Shown: positions 1 through 13,720, numbered from the stretch's first letter. The stretch is DNA of 64,000 nt from Gadus chalcogrammus (GCF_026213295.1 NC_079425.1:10857909-10921908), one strand, 5' to 3'. Numbers and translations are program-made. Notes: generated by a model from the sequence alone, not told the origin.

Positions 1-267
1 AGGCTGGTGAGATAAAGTTCTGCTCAAATCAAACTAGGAAATAAAGTGGAACACAGCAGTTGTGGTTAATGCATGTCTTAAGACCAATGTTTCTCTTTAA
101 TCCCTGTCCAAGGTACTGCTATTGATTGGCATAGAGACAGTACAGCAAAGTTTGAGTGTGTGTGTGTGGTTGTATGTGTGTGTGTGGTAGACTTTATGTC
201 TGTGTGTTTAAGTGTGTGTGGTTTTGTATGCGTGTGTGTGTTTGTGTTTGTGCGGTTGAAGATGTGG

Positions 268-386
<119 letters not shown>

Positions 387-3300
387 AGTAGTGCCCAGTC
401 TTGTTGATATCGGTGTGGGGGCAAGACAGGCCGAAGTATTGCCCGGTGTGGGCTAAAAACACTCTGAAGTCTCTGCCCAATTAAAGTCGTCTGGCGGCCC
501 ACTCCGTCCCCCGACGTGGGACGCCTATCGCTTTGTACCGGGAGCACACACTCCCAGGGATTCCCTTTAAAAATATCTTCAATCGATGAGTCAATCAAGG
601 AGAGAAAAAAAAAAAGCTGTCCTCCTCCCGTCAGTCTTGAGGCCACGCTGCCAGTTGGCTGTGAGACGCAGGCAGGATCTCTTGGAGCAATGCTCATTAA
701 TAATGCAGCACCTGACACTTTCAACCAACACCCGCAACTAGGTCAATGTATATGTAAAGAAGTCGACCAACATCTATTTTGATTTTCCCTCCTCGTTCTG
801 GAGTTTGGAGCAGACCACCGTCCAGACAGGTGGCCGTGCTCGGCGAGAGTACGTTGTGGGGGGAAGATTCGCAGAGTGCAGATTCTACCTTCAACTCCTG
901 TTTTTCCCAAGCAGGAACAAAAAATTAACCAGGGCAAATCATTGAAGTACAAGGTTCCTCTGGATAAGTAGTATACAAAACATGTAAATGTGCACAAACA
1001 TTTGACCAAAATCAAAACATTCACATTTATTTTACTAACTGGTCTGTGTGTTAGGCTTTTAGCACCCGTGTGCCAGGCTGTTGAAAAGAAGCCCTCTCCT
1101 TCACCGCTCCTCCTTCTCCTGCTGGGTGGTTTGTAACGTGAGCCTGTGGTCAGCCACGCAGCGGAACGTTCCACGAGATGACATAAATATGGAGGCTGAA
1201 CAATGGCCCACTGAAAAGAAGCACGCGAACACAACGTGGGTCTACAGCTATATTGTTCTCAGCAGGTAGAGCTTAACGCCCTCACCCACCCACCGGGCCT
1301 TTGGTAGAGTTGAGTTTTGACTCCCCGCGAATGGTTGACTTGTCAGCTCAGCCGGTGTGTAAGCAGTCGTTTCTGGTTAGGGAATGTGTTTTCTTAGGTT
1401 CATCCGGGGGTACCTTACAAACACAGTCACTCCTCACCTATTGAGCGCCTCCTATTCTTCCCTGTTCAGTCTCGGCAGAGAAAGGATAGAAACAAGACAC
1501 AAAGAGAGAAAAATGGTCTGCTATTTTGTCAGAAAGTACGGTTTGAAAATACTTTAGCGAGGGAGGATTGTAAGAGCGACTTCAGAACCAGAGCACCTTG
1601 TACTCAGGGGATAACAACAGCGACGACCTCCTACAGACACCAATACAATAAAGTACATTTAGCAAATAGCAAGAATAGAAGAAAACCCTTGAGGATAAGG
1701 ACTGCTCTTACTTATAATGTGCATGTGTGTCTGACTAGTAATGAAAAACCCTTATAAGTCGGCACAAATAATCCTTTATTACATTATATTTCACATGTTC
1801 TTCATCCACATGTTGGATGGGGACGGCCGGCAGTGTAGTGTTGAATAGCATAGTCTAGAATGGGAGATTGAACCAATGAACCAATTGGAAATGCACTGTA
1901 CTGGCTTATCTCAGCTAGACTTAATACCAACCAGCATCAAATACTGCTACACTAACAAACATACAGCCACCTCATTGCTCCGGCCGAACTTAGAGGAACA
2001 GCTGACTCAATTCAGCCTATAGAATACGGCCCATCGTTTCACTCGGGATGCTGCAATGTAAAAAAGAAGGCTATAACTCAGTGATGAGATGAAAGATGGA
2101 TAGCAGTGAGAGAAGGAAGGAGAGGTGAGAGTAGAAGAGAGAGGGAGAGAGAGAAAGAGCCAAGCCATCTGCTGATCCAAGAAAACTGTCCATGGAGGTT
2201 TGAGTACGCTAGGTAAAAGCTTTCACTTTGGTCAGTTTCAGAATATTAATATTTCAGCCACACGTCTCACCTGACATAAATACAGTGTGCTCTTTAATAG
2301 CTCCCCTCCCGAGTCCCTTGTTTGGAAGTTTATCACAGTGAGAGCTCACACGCAGAAAGCTCCGAGAAAGGTAACATAAATGGGATTAAGGAGAGGTTAA
2401 AATCATCGAGTGTGGCCGTTAGTGGGGGATATTAAATATTGATTTATTCTAGTGTAAAGACCGGCCAGAGGAGTGGATATAAGTGCTGCCCATAGAAGGA
2501 TCAATTCATCTTTAATACAACGTGTGTCCGTGGAATACAATGCGCCCATCTCCAACCTCAACGGCTACTGTATAGCCCCCTGTTGGCCCCCACACTCTGC
2601 CCACGCCCTCTCTGTCTTTCCCTCTCCCCCTTTCGTCTCTCTCCTTCATACGTCTCCTTAACTAGTGCACTGACCGAGGAGACAGAGACGGCCCTACTGT
2701 CCCACAGCATACAAAACCTTAACTTAAAATATTCATGCTTTCCAAGAGCCTATTTTCTTGCTTGTCTCTCTATTTGTCTTTTTCTACTATTGCCCTTCAG
2801 TACAATAAAACCTTTTAAAACGCTCGCACAATTTACCTGTTTGAAATATTCATCTGAAGGTATTATTGTCGGCAGACGGCGATCACTTTGTTCCATTATT
2901 TACCATCCCCTCCACGCTTTTATCTTTGAACGAGCTAGAATACCTAAAGTCAAACACATCAAAATCCATTTGTATGTTTGGAATTGTTTCCTGCGATTAT
3001 GTAGGGTTGCTGCAGCTAAAACTGGATGCACTGCTTTCAGGGTCATGGTTGAATAAGTCAATGTTCGTTCGACTCCCATAGCTGTGAGGAACAGCATGTA
3101 ACATGTATGTAAAGGAACGTGCATAACAGTATTTCATAGAAAATCAAAGTAAAAATAAACGTCACACAACTAAGTGGGAGAAAACCCATGAACAAACAAA
3201 GAGAAAGTATGAATAAACATGCCTTTTCCTCTACCCTTGATGCTTATACTAAATGTTAATGTATTGCCCTAGAGGTGGCTGGGATAAAATGTATTCCTCT

Positions 3301-3548
3301 GCTGACATGTCCCAAACTGGAATCAAAAGGTGAAAGGCCAGTGTATTAACCTATTGAACTGCCCTCTCTGACCCGCCAGCTCTCCCCAACTCCGTATTGA
3401 TGGGTGCAGTTGTCTATGGCTCCTGTGCCCAGCCGCTAAATATTCCAATAGAGCTTATACCATTGGTCCACGGTATCCTGAGTCCTAACTTATTGGTTGA
3501 AGTACTGCACACTTCTTTGTGTGTTTGTGTGCAAGTGTGTGTGCATAT

Positions 3549-3551
<3 letters not shown>

Positions 3552-3601
<50 letters not shown>

Positions 3602-3630
3602 TGTGTGTGTGTGTGCGTGTGCGTGTGCGT

Positions 3631-3704
<74 letters not shown>
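3552..3704. repeat. (TG)n microsatellite with internal (TGCG)-type variants
   Basis: About 153 bp of TG repeat, interrupted near 3601 by one CTG and near 3615-3642 by a run of GTGTGC units. The alternating purine-pyrimidine sequence with GC steps is a favourable Z-DNA sequence. Confidence 0.97.
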
Positions 3705-3707
<3 letters not shown>

Positions 3708-4023
3708 CACGTGTGTAATGCCAGGCCCCTATTCAGGCAAAGCCCTCACAAAGACTTTGAATATAATCTTGTCTGGTCTGCAGCCCTGGAAGCAATTTTC
3801 TGCTCCTTTTCGACTGCTGTCTTGGAAATTGCTAACCAAGGCAGTTTGGCTGCAATGTAAATCCCTGGCATACAAGGGTTTGCCCATCCAAATTAGATTA
3901 TGCTCAGTTCCCAGACATAGGCTGCAGCCAGCAAGTGTTATTGTGAAGATTGCTTACATTAATGCTTTGTCCAATTGTTCACATCTGCCAAAGAATAAAA
4001 ATAGTCTATAATTCTAGATGTTT

Positions 4024-4139
<116 letters not shown>

Positions 4140-4369
4140 ACGTCTGTGTGCGTGAGATGCTGTCCAAGGTCAGGGAATATTGTTTTCTCAGTTCAACCTC
4201 CCCTTCACGGCTGCATCTTTGATGGGTCATTTGGCTGATGTAACTCCATTATTTTTCCTACTTTTGTTAGTTTCAAATGGTGAATTTCTGGCATGCCTTA
4301 GTTTCTGTGGAATTGAATCTGGCAGTGGTGACTGAGATGTGTAATGCTGCGCTCACTGCTGGAATCGGA

Positions 4370-4500
4370 CTACAAAGACAAGAGGAGGAGAGGGCCACAA
4401 AGGGCCAGTTATGTATGCTTGCGGCAGGCACATAATAGCTCCAGTTACCCACAGGTCAAAGGATTAAGGCCAGATAGTGAGGAGCTCTGGGCGACACCGT
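4370..4500. promoter_or_regulatory. candidate conserved noncoding element
   Basis: Non-repetitive intronic sequence of balanced composition between repeat-rich stretches, with AGGTCAAAGG (nuclear-receptor/TCF-like) near 4454-4463. Conservation is inferred from sequence character only; no alignment was possible. Confidence 0.22.
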
Positions 4501-6414
4501 GCCGCGGTGCCCTGTGCTAGCAGGAGGGTCTGATAAACAGGAGAGCTGAGCTCCACTCAACAGTTCCTGGAGGAGCTTGTGAACAGCGCGGGGTCAGTTA
4601 GAGCCAGAGCCCCGTGGACTAACATCATCGCCACACAAATGATTTGAACACAACGTGGAGGAGGGAGAGCCCATAAAATGCACCATATGAAATTCAATTT
4701 GAAGGGTCAGATTTTGTGGTTTGGACTTTTTGCATTGCTTCCAAGGAAACAGAATACAGCGACCTGAGTCATGGAAGCATTATGCTACATAATGAAGGCA
4801 TGAAAAAGAGGATGCGAACAGGCAACGGGATCGTCGTCAGCTCTCTTTTATAAAACTTTATAGGTAATATAACATTTACCAACCATGTCTAATTGAAGAT
4901 AATGAGTTTAAAAAAGGAAATGCCTTTGTACTTAATGGGTCTACGATAGGTACCCATACTGGCTTTTATGGGATGTTGAGGAAGGAACAGCTGTCAGCCT
5001 GTTGTGAGTGCTACTGTCTGTACTGCTGCTACTGTCGGTCCTGTGAGGCAAAGCAGAGGAAAAGGAGCCAGGAAGAAAGACAGAGAGAGAGAGGGAGAAA
5101 AAAAACGTCTTCATGAAAGGGACTGCGGTTCTACCGCACGGCTGGATGTACTTAGGATGCAAATGGTTCAAAACTACCAACTACTGGAACGCTACAGACT
5201 TATAAATAACATAGCAATTGGTCACAATCAAAACACACAAGCGACACACAAAGGGAGATCTGTGAGGTAGCTGCAGTCAAGAGTGTCTTAAACTCCTTTT
5301 GTATACCCGTGTTTACTGTGAGCCATTACGGCACATCTCAATTTGAAACGTTCAAGAGTTTGAAGGAACTTAAGCCAACAGTGATCTTTGGCTCATAAAT
5401 GCAAAGCTTAGTGTTGTGGTTGTAGATGCATGACCTATAACTTTCCACATGTCTGCTGGGCGCTCCTGGCGGAGACAGGCCAGAAGAGAATGAAGTGACA
5501 TAAGTGACTGTTGGGAGATTTTCAGCAGCTAAACTTTCCCATCGTTTTAAGTAACAAGGAGAATAAATGAGGTGCTTTGTAATCCGGCAGCAAGGAAACA
5601 GTACGATAACATCTAAGCATTATTAATGCTAAGTGCTTTGCAAAGTTTTGGATTAACATCGTCACATCTGTCGTAGTTGGCCCTTATTCTGTGATGAATG
5701 TCATTGTACAACATATAAAAAATATCTATATATGTACAACTCAACCTGCTAGTGATCCTTTTGCCTTTTTAAAGGATTGAACAGGTGGACCCGGGCTAGT
5801 CTTTGCAAGCCTAAGGGTTTTTACAACTCAAAGTGCCTTAATAAAGAGCACCTCAACCACTCATTACATTACCCTAACCAGCCGTCGTTCTTCACCAGCT
5901 TTTCCCTAACCGTCGAAAACTAGAAACGACAGACTTCTCTACGGTTTTCCTAAGCATGGTTTTAAGTGTATAAAGTTATAAACACACGGCTATAATTGCA
6001 GCTTTCTAAATTAATATATTGTATTAAACTGCACCGTTCCCCATTCATACATCAAAAACATGAAAACCCTGCAATCAGTCCAGGCCAATTCTGACTGCCC
6101 TCCACATCTGCACTTGAACAATCCCAGAGCATATGGTGTCCCTATAGTCGGAGGCTATTTATACAGTAAGAGCAGTGCGTAAAAGAGTGTCAGGATCAGC
6201 ATCGTAATCATAAATACAGGGCAGAGGCCGGCACAATGCACAGGCCGCGTGCCACCCGCCTTCTGCCTAGAACACACCCTGTGGGCAGAGCTGCAGGCCT
6301 CCGGCACATGTTCTGTGGCCTGGCAGATTAAAGCCCTCTGCACAGCGCTGACACAGGCTCTCTGGTTGGAGTTCCACACACACACACAAAAAGTTCCACT
6401 GACTCTGCCATCCA

Positions 6415-6494
6415 TTCTTCTCTCTCTCTCTCTCTCTCTCACTCTTTCTCTCTCTGTCTCCCCCCCTCTTTCCCTCCCTCCTCTCCCCCCCCCG

Positions 6495-6580
<86 letters not shown>

Positions 6581-6600
6581 TTTCCATTCTCTCTCTCCCT
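6415..6600. repeat. (TC)n microsatellite, pure core 6501-6578
   Basis: A polypyrimidine tract on the + strand with a pure CT core of 78 bp and impure CT/C-rich shoulders. The mirror-symmetric homopurine/homopyrimidine sequence can form triplex (H-DNA). No sox6 exon follows it. Confidence 0.96.
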
Positions 6601-7119
6601 CTACTACGTAGACCTTGCGGGGGCCGCCAGGGGAATAGAATGCATGTGTGACCAAACTTTACAGACAAAGACACACGGGGCTAGATGAAATTATTGTGGG
6701 TGGCATGTTTCCACTCCAACTTGGATTGGCCTGCTGTAATTGACGTTGTGGGATTGGGGGGGAATTGCATGCTGAAGTCATTTGAGGGAGGGACCCTTCG
6801 TCTGCCAGCGGTCTTGGTCAGAAAGGGTGGGGAACAATATGTTCTATGACATCTTTCATATCCCCTCCCTCGCTCGCTCCCTGCTCCTCCCCAAAGCCGT
6901 CATCGTCCTCTTTGTTCTGCTGCCTTGCTAAATCATTGTACCCGTACTCTATCCTCTTTTATGACCTTTGCTTTACTTAGTATTCAATAACTTATACAGG
7001 GCACTCCTCTAAGACATATGTTGACCAGCAACCCATCCCCCCCAGAGAGACAGTTGCAATGCTGTGTGTCCTTTGCTTCGGAGTGATCAGTAAAAATTTA
7101 ATGACACTATAAAATAATA

Positions 7120-7320
7120 AAAGTGCCATTAATTTATCACAGCACCGCCAGTAAGCATTAGTTCACTGAATATTTCCAAGCCTTTAAACAAAAAGCCTGA
7201 TGTCGTGCAGGCAATTTATGGCCATAAATGTAGCTGTAATACACATTTCCAGACATAAATTAGCAAAATTATAACCAATAAGTATATTAAATTCAGTATA
7301 TTAAATAAATTAAAATGTGT
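7120..7320. promoter_or_regulatory. candidate conserved noncoding element with 16-bp CDX/HOX-type palindrome
   Basis: AT-rich, repeat-free intronic block. It contains a perfect 16-bp palindrome at 7214-7229 (ATTTATGG followed by CCATAAAT), two inverted copies of a CDX/posterior-HOX type core (TTTATGG). Several ATTA/TAAT homeodomain cores lie nearby. Regulatory function is inferred. Confidence 0.35.
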
Positions 7321-7912
7321 GGTTCAACACGGCGAAGTGTAATCTTAATTAGCATAGCTTACACAAGGTAAAAAGCATTAACAAAGACATTTATGACACC
7401 CAAGAATGCAAAACTGCTTGCTCATATTAATGAAGCCCTTATTCTAAATCACAAGGGCACAAACTTTCACTTGCACAGCATTTCAATGAAGTGACGCTTC
7501 CTAGAAGAATGTGGCAACAACCTTGTGTCTGTCCACCTCTGTAGCGCGTTGACGCTCCCTAATCCTACGATTCTGGGAGAGAAAGAGAGATGTTGAGGAT
7601 GGGGAGCTATTCTAGTGATTAATAAAAGCTCATTGATGGATGGCCCTCGCTCTCCATGATGCTTAATGATCATGAGTTTATAAAAGGAATTGATTGATCA
7701 AGGGGGAGACCAGTGGTGCACAGGGCTACGGAAGAGATGGCTAATTTATTATGCCCCGTTCCCCCGGAAGCTGTGTATTCCCGCGCTGTCCAAGCAGCAT
7801 CGGAACAAGCACCGTGTGGCTAATCGCACATCAGTCACTTTGTCATCAGGCTCGCTAGCTTCTTTCATTAAGTGCAATAAATGTTCACTGGGTGATGAAC
7901 ACGGTGCTGTGC

Positions 7913-7920
7913 TTGTGTCT

Positions 7921-7987
<67 letters not shown>

Positions 7988-7994
7988 TGTGTCT

Positions 7995-8053
<59 letters not shown>

Positions 8054-8059
8054 CGTGTC
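7913..8059. repeat. (TG)n microsatellite, interrupted
   Basis: About 145 bp of TG repeat with TGTC interruptions at the start and near 7985-8002, ending in GTGCGTGCG. Reading frames through it on both strands are artefacts. Confidence 0.96.
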
Positions 8060-8802
8060 TGTGCACATGGTTATGTGTGCATGCATGTGCGCGTGCAAAC
8101 GTGTGTCGTGCTTGTGTGTGTGTGGGGGGCTTCACACAGAGCAGGGAGAAAGGCCCTTCACTCTGTCTTGTCTTTACATAGCGTCCCAGTGCCCAGCAGG
8201 GACCACTACATATGTCATCATTAGAAAACACTTAGTAAGCAGAGGGCCGTCACTCGGACAGCCTCTAATCACAGCCATAAGCAGGTAGTGCTTAATTGTA
8301 TATCAGAATCACTCAGCGGCCCATAAATAATGACTGCTCCTTTGAGTGCGCTGGTCAATTACAGCCCTCTTTCTGTCGTCCTCACGGCCCCGGCTTTTGA
8401 GGAGATAGTCATTGAATAAATAAAAGCAAGAGGACACGCAAGACTCTGTGAAAAGCCTCAAATGCAACGCATGATCCCTTGTCTTGCATATTATGGACAT
8501 GACCATTTTTAAGATTTTGACTTTCAGACTAATGGGATAATTGTATTCATACAAATGCGTAAATAATTGCTGTGTTTTGCTATATCAATAGATATGTTTG
8601 ACTTTATACATCTAGTATTAGGCAAACCAAAACAGAAGTCAAAGTGTATCTGGGCTGGTTCAGTGAGGGGTAAATGTGTACATTAACTCCCATGTGAGAA
8701 ACGGTGGAAAACAAACAAAACGTTTGAGTGAGAAGAGAACAACAGAGGGGCTGAAAGATTCATGTGCACACCGGTGTCAGTGACGCTGCCGCCACCGCCG
8801 TC

Positions 8803-8822
8803 TGTGTGTGTGTGTGTGTGTG
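8803..8822. repeat. short (TG)n tract followed by a G run
   Basis: Ten TG units followed by seven G. It is the first of two TG tracts about 70 bp apart. Confidence 0.9.
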
Positions 8823-8889
8823 GGGGGGTTGTGTGTGGCAGCCGGGGAGCTGTTAGCTTTGTGTTGAGACTCACACCTGAGAAAGCGCT

Positions 8890-8891
<2 letters not shown>

Positions 8892-8952
<61 letters not shown>
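8892..8952. repeat. (TG)n microsatellite
   Basis: A 61-bp uninterrupted GT/TG run ending in a CGCG step. Confidence 0.96.
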
Positions 8953-8956
<4 letters not shown>

Positions 8957-9479
8957 TGTGATGAGAGAGGTGATAGCAGGGGTTAGGGCAGACGGTGCAC
9001 CTCTGCTCGGAGATTGAACACTCACCCTGGGAGTAAAACAAATGGTGTTCACTGAAAGGCTGCAGCAACATGCCCGCTTTTAGTGTCATCCGGGTGGAAC
9101 CTGGGAGGGGGAGGGGGCGGGGATTATTTGTATCATGCAGAGTCAAAGTGTCCATCTTCTACTTGAGTCTTTAGAGAGGAAGACAGCCCTCTGCTAATGC
9201 CTTGTGTATTCACCGAGGAACTAGGTCATCCAACAATGGAGCCAGCAGCAGTCGGCACTCTCCCCCTGCATAATACATTAAGTGTAATGCGCAGCAACTA
9301 TTCAGGAGGGCCTCCCGAAAGCTGTTATTTTATTCTGTAAATGCACACGGACATGACATTTAATATTGTCACTGAGCGGAGTGAATGACAGGGTTTCATT
9401 GTGCGTCAAGTACAACATGATGCCAAGCTTAATCTGAGCATAAAGCGACACGACAAAAGGGAAAACACGGTGTGTTCTC

Positions 9480-9760
9480 CAAAGCATGAACTCTGAATAA
9501 ATGATGGGCCGCTGCGCGCAGGGCGCCACAGACCGGGAGAGGGGCGCTGGATGGAGGAGGAAGATTACAGAGGAAAATCTGAGCGCTGCAAAGAGGGCCA
9601 CAGCCCCCATTGTGTGGCCGGGATCACAACGTATTCCTGCTGTAAATCTATTTACAGCACCCCTGGCCCTCACTGTCTCTCCACCGCCTCGCTGTCATCC
9701 ATTATGCCGGCTGTTGAATGCCGAGATGAGAAAAGGAGAGAAAGCAACGTCTTTGCTTGT
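9480..9760. promoter_or_regulatory. candidate conserved intronic element just upstream of a sox6 exon
   Basis: Repeat-free block 160-440 bp upstream of the exon at 9923. It contains an inverted repeat at 9638-9659, with arms TGCTGTAAAT and ATTTACAGCA separated by 2 bases. The right half contains TATTTAC, a forkhead core. Proximity to the exon allows a splicing or enhancer role; both are inference. Confidence 0.33.
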
Positions 9761-9922
9761 GTCAAAAGAGCAGTATTTCAAAGGAGCTCCATTTACGGAG
9801 CTTCTTGAGATTTCTGATACAGTGCTTTTACCATTCACCGTCTATGTGTTTTGGCTGTCGTTGTGTGTGTAAAAAGGGGGTGTATCGACTTATTTCTACC
9901 CCCTGACTGTGTCTCCCTCCAG

Positions 9923-10028
9923 GAAAGGGCTCATTTTGAGAGCCTTGGGCACCATCTTGGCAAGTTGGGTGAAGATGGAAAGATTGGCCATAGAGTCATC
10001 GACCTCACCAGGCCAGAAGACCTCGATG
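9923..10028 (+). CDS. sox6: sox6 coding exon: linker upstream of the HMG box
   Basis: This 106-nt exon encodes 35 codons plus the first base of a glycine codon, in phase 0 to phase 1. It is flanked by acceptor CCTCCAG (ends 9922) and donor GTAAGT (10029-10034). The peptide begins ERAHFESLG and ends VIDLTRPEDLD; the VIDLTRPED block is a hallmark of SOX6 ahead of its HMG box. The match is to SOX6 rather than to SOX5 or SOX13. The region links the N-terminal coiled coil (dimerisation; outside the window) to the DNA-binding domain. The central residues (HHLGKLGEDGKIGH) diverge from the mammalian sequence as expected for a disordered linker in a fish. The next coding exon is 7 kb downstream, and the phases agree. 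Confidence 0.93.
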
Positions 10029-10269
10029 GTAAGTTCTTTATATATTTTCCATAGTAGAATTATTATTTTTTTATGTCTTTCTATATTTATATCATCAACT
10101 TTTGTTAGAGATTTGTAATCTCTGACAATGACAGCCCTTCTAGCTTAAATTCACCGCAGCAATAATTACATGCTTACAGAAGCCCTCAAAGTGTTCTAAT
10201 GATTAGATGGCATTTTTTATGCAAAAATCTAGATTGCAGGCTATATTGAGTTAAGTTCCCAAGAGAACT

Positions 10270-10406
10270 GACGGTATGTGAGTGTTTTTGTGTGTGTTTG
10301 GGTTGGGGGGTGTGTTGGGTGTGAGAGTGTCTGGGTGTGTATGAGAGCATCCTGTGTGAGAGTGTCTGGGTGTGTGTGTCTGTGTGTGTTGTCTAGGAAC
10401 GTCTAA

Positions 10407-10444
<38 letters not shown>

Positions 10445-10468
10445 ATGTGTGTGTGTGTGCGTGTGGCT
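10270..10468. repeat. TG-rich imperfect minisatellite with pure (TG)n core 10408-10443
   Basis: Imperfect units of the type GTGTGAGAGTGTCTGGGT recur at about 10318-10390, before a pure 36-bp TG core. The mixture suggests slippage-generated variants. Confidence 0.85.
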
Positions 10469-11139
10469 GGTGTGTGTTTGACCGTGTAATGGAAGCTGTC
10501 TGTAGTAGCATACCGTGGCTCTAAGGTTTTCATACATAGGTGAGTGGAGTACCGGGAGGGGTGGAGGGCTGCCTGAGGACAAAGCTGGCTCTTCTCCAGC
10601 CTTGGCTTGTGTTGCACCTCTGCTTGTTTGAGGTCCCGGGCCGAGGGGTGTAAATTCAGGTAGCAGCGGTGTGACACAGCGTCAGCCCCCTTTGTGGTGC
10701 TGGCTCCAACACAGAAGCAAGCGCTACCTCAATGCACCCATGTTTGTCTGGCGTAAATATTTGTGTCAGTTTCCATGGTACTTCAGAGCAACGCAAAGGG
10801 AGGAAAGTGGATGTGACTCACCTTTGATGGTTGAACGACTCTTGAGGAAGAGGGGAAGATATTTCTCGGGACAATGCAAGACCTCAGACGCCGCATAAGG
10901 GAGCAGTCTGTTACAAAACACTCGGGTTCGATTTTACCCCAATAGCCTCATGCGTAATACGTTACAAAAACAATATTGGCATAAAGGTCATAATTTTCCC
11001 CTCCCATATAATTGTTATTCACTACCACCAAAGTAGACGCCTCAATTATTCATCCTCAGTCAGTTTTCACATCACACCCAGTAATGAAGATTAGAATTTG
11101 ACTGGCACTTAGTGGTTTCACCAGCATGTTTTTTCCCAT

Positions 11140-12600
11140 GTGAGCCTTGAGCGCCACGGCCTCTCCCACCCCTCTCGGCCTCCGGGGAGGAAGACGTGCT
11201 CTCCGTCTCCTTGTCCAGCCTCCTCCCCCAGTGGGAACCTTACTACCGGGGCTGCCGGAGTGTCAGGACCAAAGCAGGGCGCGCACCGCTTTCTCTTGTG
11301 TCCTTTTTAAGTCTTCTTGTGGGTGGGGGTGGTGTGGGGTGGGGAGAGCCAGGCATCTCCCGTCGGCGTTCCCAGTAGGCTGCGGATTAGGACTAGACAG
11401 AGGTTAGCTCTGCTTCCCAGAGGGAACAGGCATGAGTGAGGGCCAGGGAGCCACGCATAACTCAAAAACACAGTCACCATTTAAACTCTAACCCCCCTCC
11501 CTCAAAAAGTATATATATCTGTTTGACTCTTCCAACTTCCAAGAACAGGAAAAACACAGCCGAGCAGATGATCTACAGTGGTGCCTTATGACGATGGGGC
11601 CACATTAAATACTTTTTGCACACGCTTATTTATGTTTTGACGCATCCCAAAACCTGTGGATTTTTTGGTGACTTATTTTGGAGTACATTTTGGGCCATCA
11701 TTTCTTTTCTCAGGTGATTAACAAATCACAGATTATTACCTTAGAGCGAGGCTTGTTTTTGACGACAGAAGGCCTTTTCCACCTCTAATCAGGCTAACTA
11801 GATAATTTAAGAATGACTCACTTAACCAAAGAAATAAGTCATTACATTACCACCGTGATTCAGCATTTTGGTCACTTGGAGCACTGAACAAAAATATGTC
11901 CCTGCACCATCAAGGGGAAAACTACCGGGGCGCAGCCCACAGCCCACAGCCCACAGATTGAGTGTGAAGACCCCTAGCGTGTAACGGCTCTGCCTGGCCC
12001 AACAGAGCAGTAGCATTCAGCCGGCCCTGTGTACAGCAGAGCCCCTGTCAGCGCCGCCGCTCTGCGAGAGCTCCAGGCCGCCTAAACTAATATTTGCAAA
12101 GCATGCAGCAACCCAATTAACAGCTGCCAAAGTCCTAACGAGGGCCATTGGAAAATAGCGCCGGCAGAGGAATGGAAATAGATAGAATTTCCTTCTCTCT
12201 TTTTTTTTTTGCAAAAGCCACGAGCCACACGCAGGAACCCACACCACAAATTCATTAGGTCTTTTTGGGCTCAGATGAAAAACATTAAGGCATACCACAA
12301 AGGCCTCAGCCCGGGTTCCTTTGTTCATTCACATATGGCAGCGTGCAGTGAGTCTGGTGCTGGGGCCGTGTGTTTACCCTAGCCACCCCCGTCACCCAGG
12401 GTCCAGGGAGAACAAAGGGAGCCGTTGAGGGATCCTGAGGAAGCAGGAGACACAGTTTATGGAATGGCGCACTTTGACATCATCAACAGAGCAGAGAGCA
12501 ACGGGGCGGGAGCCGCAGCGCACCAAGTAGTGACGATGATCGTTTCCTCATGGGAAGGCCGCAGCAACAACAGTGACACTATGGGTGTTTATCCACATGT
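11140..12600. other. intronic sequence without a recognisable gene
   Basis: GC-richer intronic sequence. A short tandem triplication of a CAGCCCA-like unit lies at about 11934-11957. Open frames of 60-100 codons occur on both strands but have no recognisable similarity, and I do not support them as genes. Confidence 0.6.
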
Positions 12601-13549
12601 CACAAGATGAATTACTGTTGATTGGTAGCTGGTCAAAGTGGCTGGAGCTTTGGCTTATGATTTTAACTCCACATTGAGGACGCAGGAGTAAACCTCTGCT
12701 TTCCTGTTGTCTGAAAGCCTACATTTCTGCCATCAATTTAGGCTTCTTTGTGTCACGAATATCAAACGGTTGAAAAACAATATGTCAGAAGACTACCAAG
12801 GAACTTAAAAGATCTCCTAATTGAGTAATCAAATAGTATTTGTGTTTTATAAACTTTGTGTGTGGGTGTGTCACAAAGAGGAATGTATCAACTACCATTC
12901 ATCTTCTGATGGTATGCAAGAGGGAATAGAACAGGCAAAAGTAAAAGCTATAGTCAGCATGTCCAAACATGCCAGGCGTTTGTTCCAATTCTGCCAGACG
13001 CGCACACACACAAAGACGGCATAATTACTGTACAACCCCACTGTATATTTTTAATGGCCGTGGGATCACCTGACCTCTGAAAGAATACACATTATTAAGG
13101 TAGGGCCTAAATGACCTGCAATTTGTAATGGTTTGATAGGCCTGGCTGTTTTTCCAGCCCGGTGTCAGTCTTTGTTCTACCTGTCAGGAGACATTATTTC
13201 TGGGATCCTCCTCGCTCCGAGGGAGGGGTCCCATTGGTCCCATTGTGAGTAAATACCTGCAGCCTGATCCTCCTACGGAGGCTGACTGATTGTTGCACGA
13301 TCACTGAGGCTTGTCCTCTTGAGCGGATTCCTGGGTGACAGTAAGTGTCTGCGTGTGGAACAAAGGCAGCGGAGGTGTGGTGGGTTTGGGGGGGATGAGA
13401 GGGGAATGAGAGGGCCGGGGCAGCACTACCCTCTGGCTGGCTCTGATCGAGTCTCAGCTTGCCTTGCACAGGTGCGAGGCTATACCCTTTTTCTGTTTGT
13501 GCTTTTCTTCCTCTTCTCGTATTTTTCTGCGCCCTCCCTCTTAGTTGCG

Positions 13550-13720
13550 CATTAAATCCCACTTCTCTCTTCACTTTTCTTGTCTGGCGTTGCTCCTTTT
13601 GTTTTGTTTTTTCTAGACCCAACCACTCAACCTCTCCTCCCTCTCCTCCTCCCCCCCTCACGCCCCTTCCCCCCACACACCGAACCGTTTTTATTTTTTT
13701 CTTCTCTTGCTGTAATTCAT
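13550..13720. other. pyrimidine-rich intronic stretch
   Basis: C/T-rich sequence with several CTCCTCCC-like runs but no regular period. It lies inside the sox6 intron, and no exon follows. Confidence 0.6.

Noticed and set aside
2583..3056. 157-codon open frame in the sox6 intron
   Set aside because: No domain; it contains AT-rich and CT-rich text read as protein, and length alone is weak evidence.
13194..13676. 160-codon minus-strand open frame
   Set aside because: Low-complexity Gly/Arg-rich start from a pyrimidine-rich intron segment; no domain recognised, and it lies inside a sox6 intron.
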